A stretch of 5,653 nt of DNA. It comes from Oxalobacteraceae bacterium UBA5157 (GTDB taxonomy: Bacteria; Pseudomonadota; Gammaproteobacteria; Burkholderiales; Burkholderiaceae_D). Under the pieces are notes generated by a model that was given only the letters and a program-made list of their open reading frames with translations, had not been told where the DNA came from and did not search any database. Shown piece after piece: positions 4,692 to 5,653 of this stretch (the first letter of the stretch is position 1; each line of letters starts with the position of its first letter). The stretch covers positions 16,206 to 21,858 of the forward strand of contig DHXL01000396.1 of NCBI GenBank assembly GCA_002415335.1, written 5' to 3'. The position numbers were made by a program, and so were the translations under genes.

Positions 4692-5653
4692 ATGAACGCG
4701 ACGCTTCATCTGTTACTCAAGACTGATTTCCCTGCGCTTCGCCGCAACAAACCGGATACGCTGCAAGTCAATCTTGGCTACACCTGCAATCAATCGTGCG
4801 TCCATTGCCATGTCGATGCCGGACCCAATCGGATCGAGCAGATGACACGCGAAACGGTCGATCAAGTGCTGGCGGTGTTGCGCCTCGGGCATATCAAGAC
4901 GCTCGATTTGACCGGCGGCGCGCCGGAGATGAACCAGCACTTCCGCTATCTGGTCGAGGCGGCGCGCAAGCTGAATGTGGCCGTGATCGACCGCTGCAAC
5001 CTGACGATCCTGGAACAGCCCGGTTACGAGACGATGGCGCAATTCCTGGCCGGGCAGCAGGTGCAGATTGTCGCGTCGCTGCCTTGCTATCTCGCAGATA
5101 ACGTCGACAAGCAGCGCGGCAAGGGTGTATTCGCAACCAGCATCCGCGTGCTGCAGAAATTGAACGCGCTCGGCTATGGCATGACACCCGGCGGCTTGCA
5201 GCTGCACCTGGTATTCAACCCGCAAGGTCCGGCGCTGCCGCCGCCGCAAGACGCACTGAAAGCCGACTACGACAAGTTCCTCGGCGATCATTTCGGCATT
5301 CACTTCAACCAGCTGTTTACGATCACCAACATGCCGATCAAGCGTTTCGGCAGCACGCTGGTTTCCAAGGGACAGTTCGCAGGCTACATGCAGTTGCTGC
5401 GCGCGTCGCACCGGGATGCCAATCTCGGCAGCGTGATGTGCCGTTCGCTGGTGTCGGTCGACTGGCAAGGCTACTTGTACGATTGCGATTTCAACCAGAT
5501 GCTGGGATTGCCACTCAAGCATGGCAAGCAGCGCAAGCATTTGACGGATATGCTGGCGACCGAATTGGACGGTAATCCGGTCGTGGTGGCCGACCATTGC
5601 TGGGGCTGCACCGCCGGAGCCGGGAGCAGCTGCGGTGGTGCATTGAATACGTG
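4692..5653 (+). CDS. arsS: Radical SAM arsenosugar biosynthesis protein ArsS (last codon cut)
   Basis: The frame is open for 320 codons plus two bases (TG) to the window edge. The radical SAM [4Fe-4S] motif is CNQSCVHC (Cys32, Cys36, Cys39), followed by the SAM-contacting TGGAPE (74-79). Further conserved cysteines lie in DRCNLT (Cys102), LPCY (Cys132), MCRSLVSVDWQG (Cys250), LYDCDFNQ (Cys265) and HCWGCTAGAGSSCGGAL (Cys303, Cys306, Cys314). The last group forms the Cys-rich C-terminal domain that probably holds an auxiliary Fe-S cluster. This is the radical SAM/Cys-rich family now named ArsS. A family member has been characterised as joining the 5'-deoxyadenosyl radical from SAM to dimethylarsenite, giving 5'-deoxy-5'-dimethylarsinoyl-adenosine. 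ArsS proteins usually end just after the SSCGGAL motif, so the final TG is probably the start of a TGA stop. Some family members carry selenocysteine; here every such position visible is Cys and no in-frame TGA occurs before the edge. It lies 9 bases after arsM. Confidence 0.93.
   Translation, partial: MNATLHLLLKTDFPALRRNKPDTLQVNLGYTCNQSCVHCHVDAGPNRIEQMTRETVDQVLAVLRLGHIKTLDLTGGAPEMNQHFRYLVEAARKLNVAVIDRCNLTILEQPGYETMAQFLAGQQVQIVASLPCYLADNVDKQRGKGVFATSIRVLQKLNALGYGMTPGGLQLHLVFNPQGPALPPPQDALKADYDKFLGDHFGIHFNQLFTITNMPIKRFGSTLVSKGQFAGYMQLLRASHRDANLGSVMCRSLVSVDWQGYLYDCDFNQMLGLPLKHGKQRKHLTDMLATELDGNPVVVADHCWGCTAGAGSSCGGALNT

Noticed and set aside
4713..5597. Long open frame on the minus strand
   Set aside because: It is antisense to arsS, whose motifs are unambiguous; the product looks like a His/Arg/Gln-rich shadow frame.

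Overview
This 5.65 kb window reads as chromosome from a fairly GC-rich proteobacterium, most plausibly a betaproteobacterium of the order Burkholderiales. That placement is inferred from codon usage, from the type of the first lipoprotein-like gene and from gene content; the sequence does not prove it. Five genes are supported, two of them cut by the window edges, and there is no gene-free stretch above 300 bases. I see no RNA genes, insertion sequences, CRISPR arrays or att sites.

Left part (1-1609). The 3' portion of an unrecognised secreted or lipoprotein-type gene (+) converges on a YecA/UPF0149-family protein with a C-terminal SEC-C zinc motif (-). A 9-bp inverted repeat lies between the two stops. 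The YecA-family gene is divergent from srkA across a 117-bp region that carries two -10-like hexamers and a dyad.

Middle (1610-2599). srkA encodes a SrkA/YihE/RdoA-type stress-response protein kinase of full length with all catalytic motifs.

Right part (2665-5653, all +). Three tightly spaced genes form the most interesting unit. They encode an S-methyl-5'-thioadenosine phosphorylase homologue (mtnP), an ArsM-type arsenite methyltransferase of the arsenosugar subgroup with a Cys-rich tail (arsM), and the radical SAM enzyme ArsS. ArsS is complete except for its last codon, which the window edge cuts.

How they work together. From family knowledge, ArsM methylates As(III) to dimethylarsenic and ArsS adds the 5'-deoxyadenosyl group of SAM to give 5'-deoxy-5'-dimethylarsinoyl-adenosine (DDMAA). 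DDMAA is a 5'-substituted adenosine resembling methylthioadenosine. My inference is that the co-located phosphorylase removes adenine from DDMAA to release an arsenic-bearing ribose-1-phosphate, giving a three-step arsenosugar route. Generic recycling of adenosyl by-products is the main alternative.
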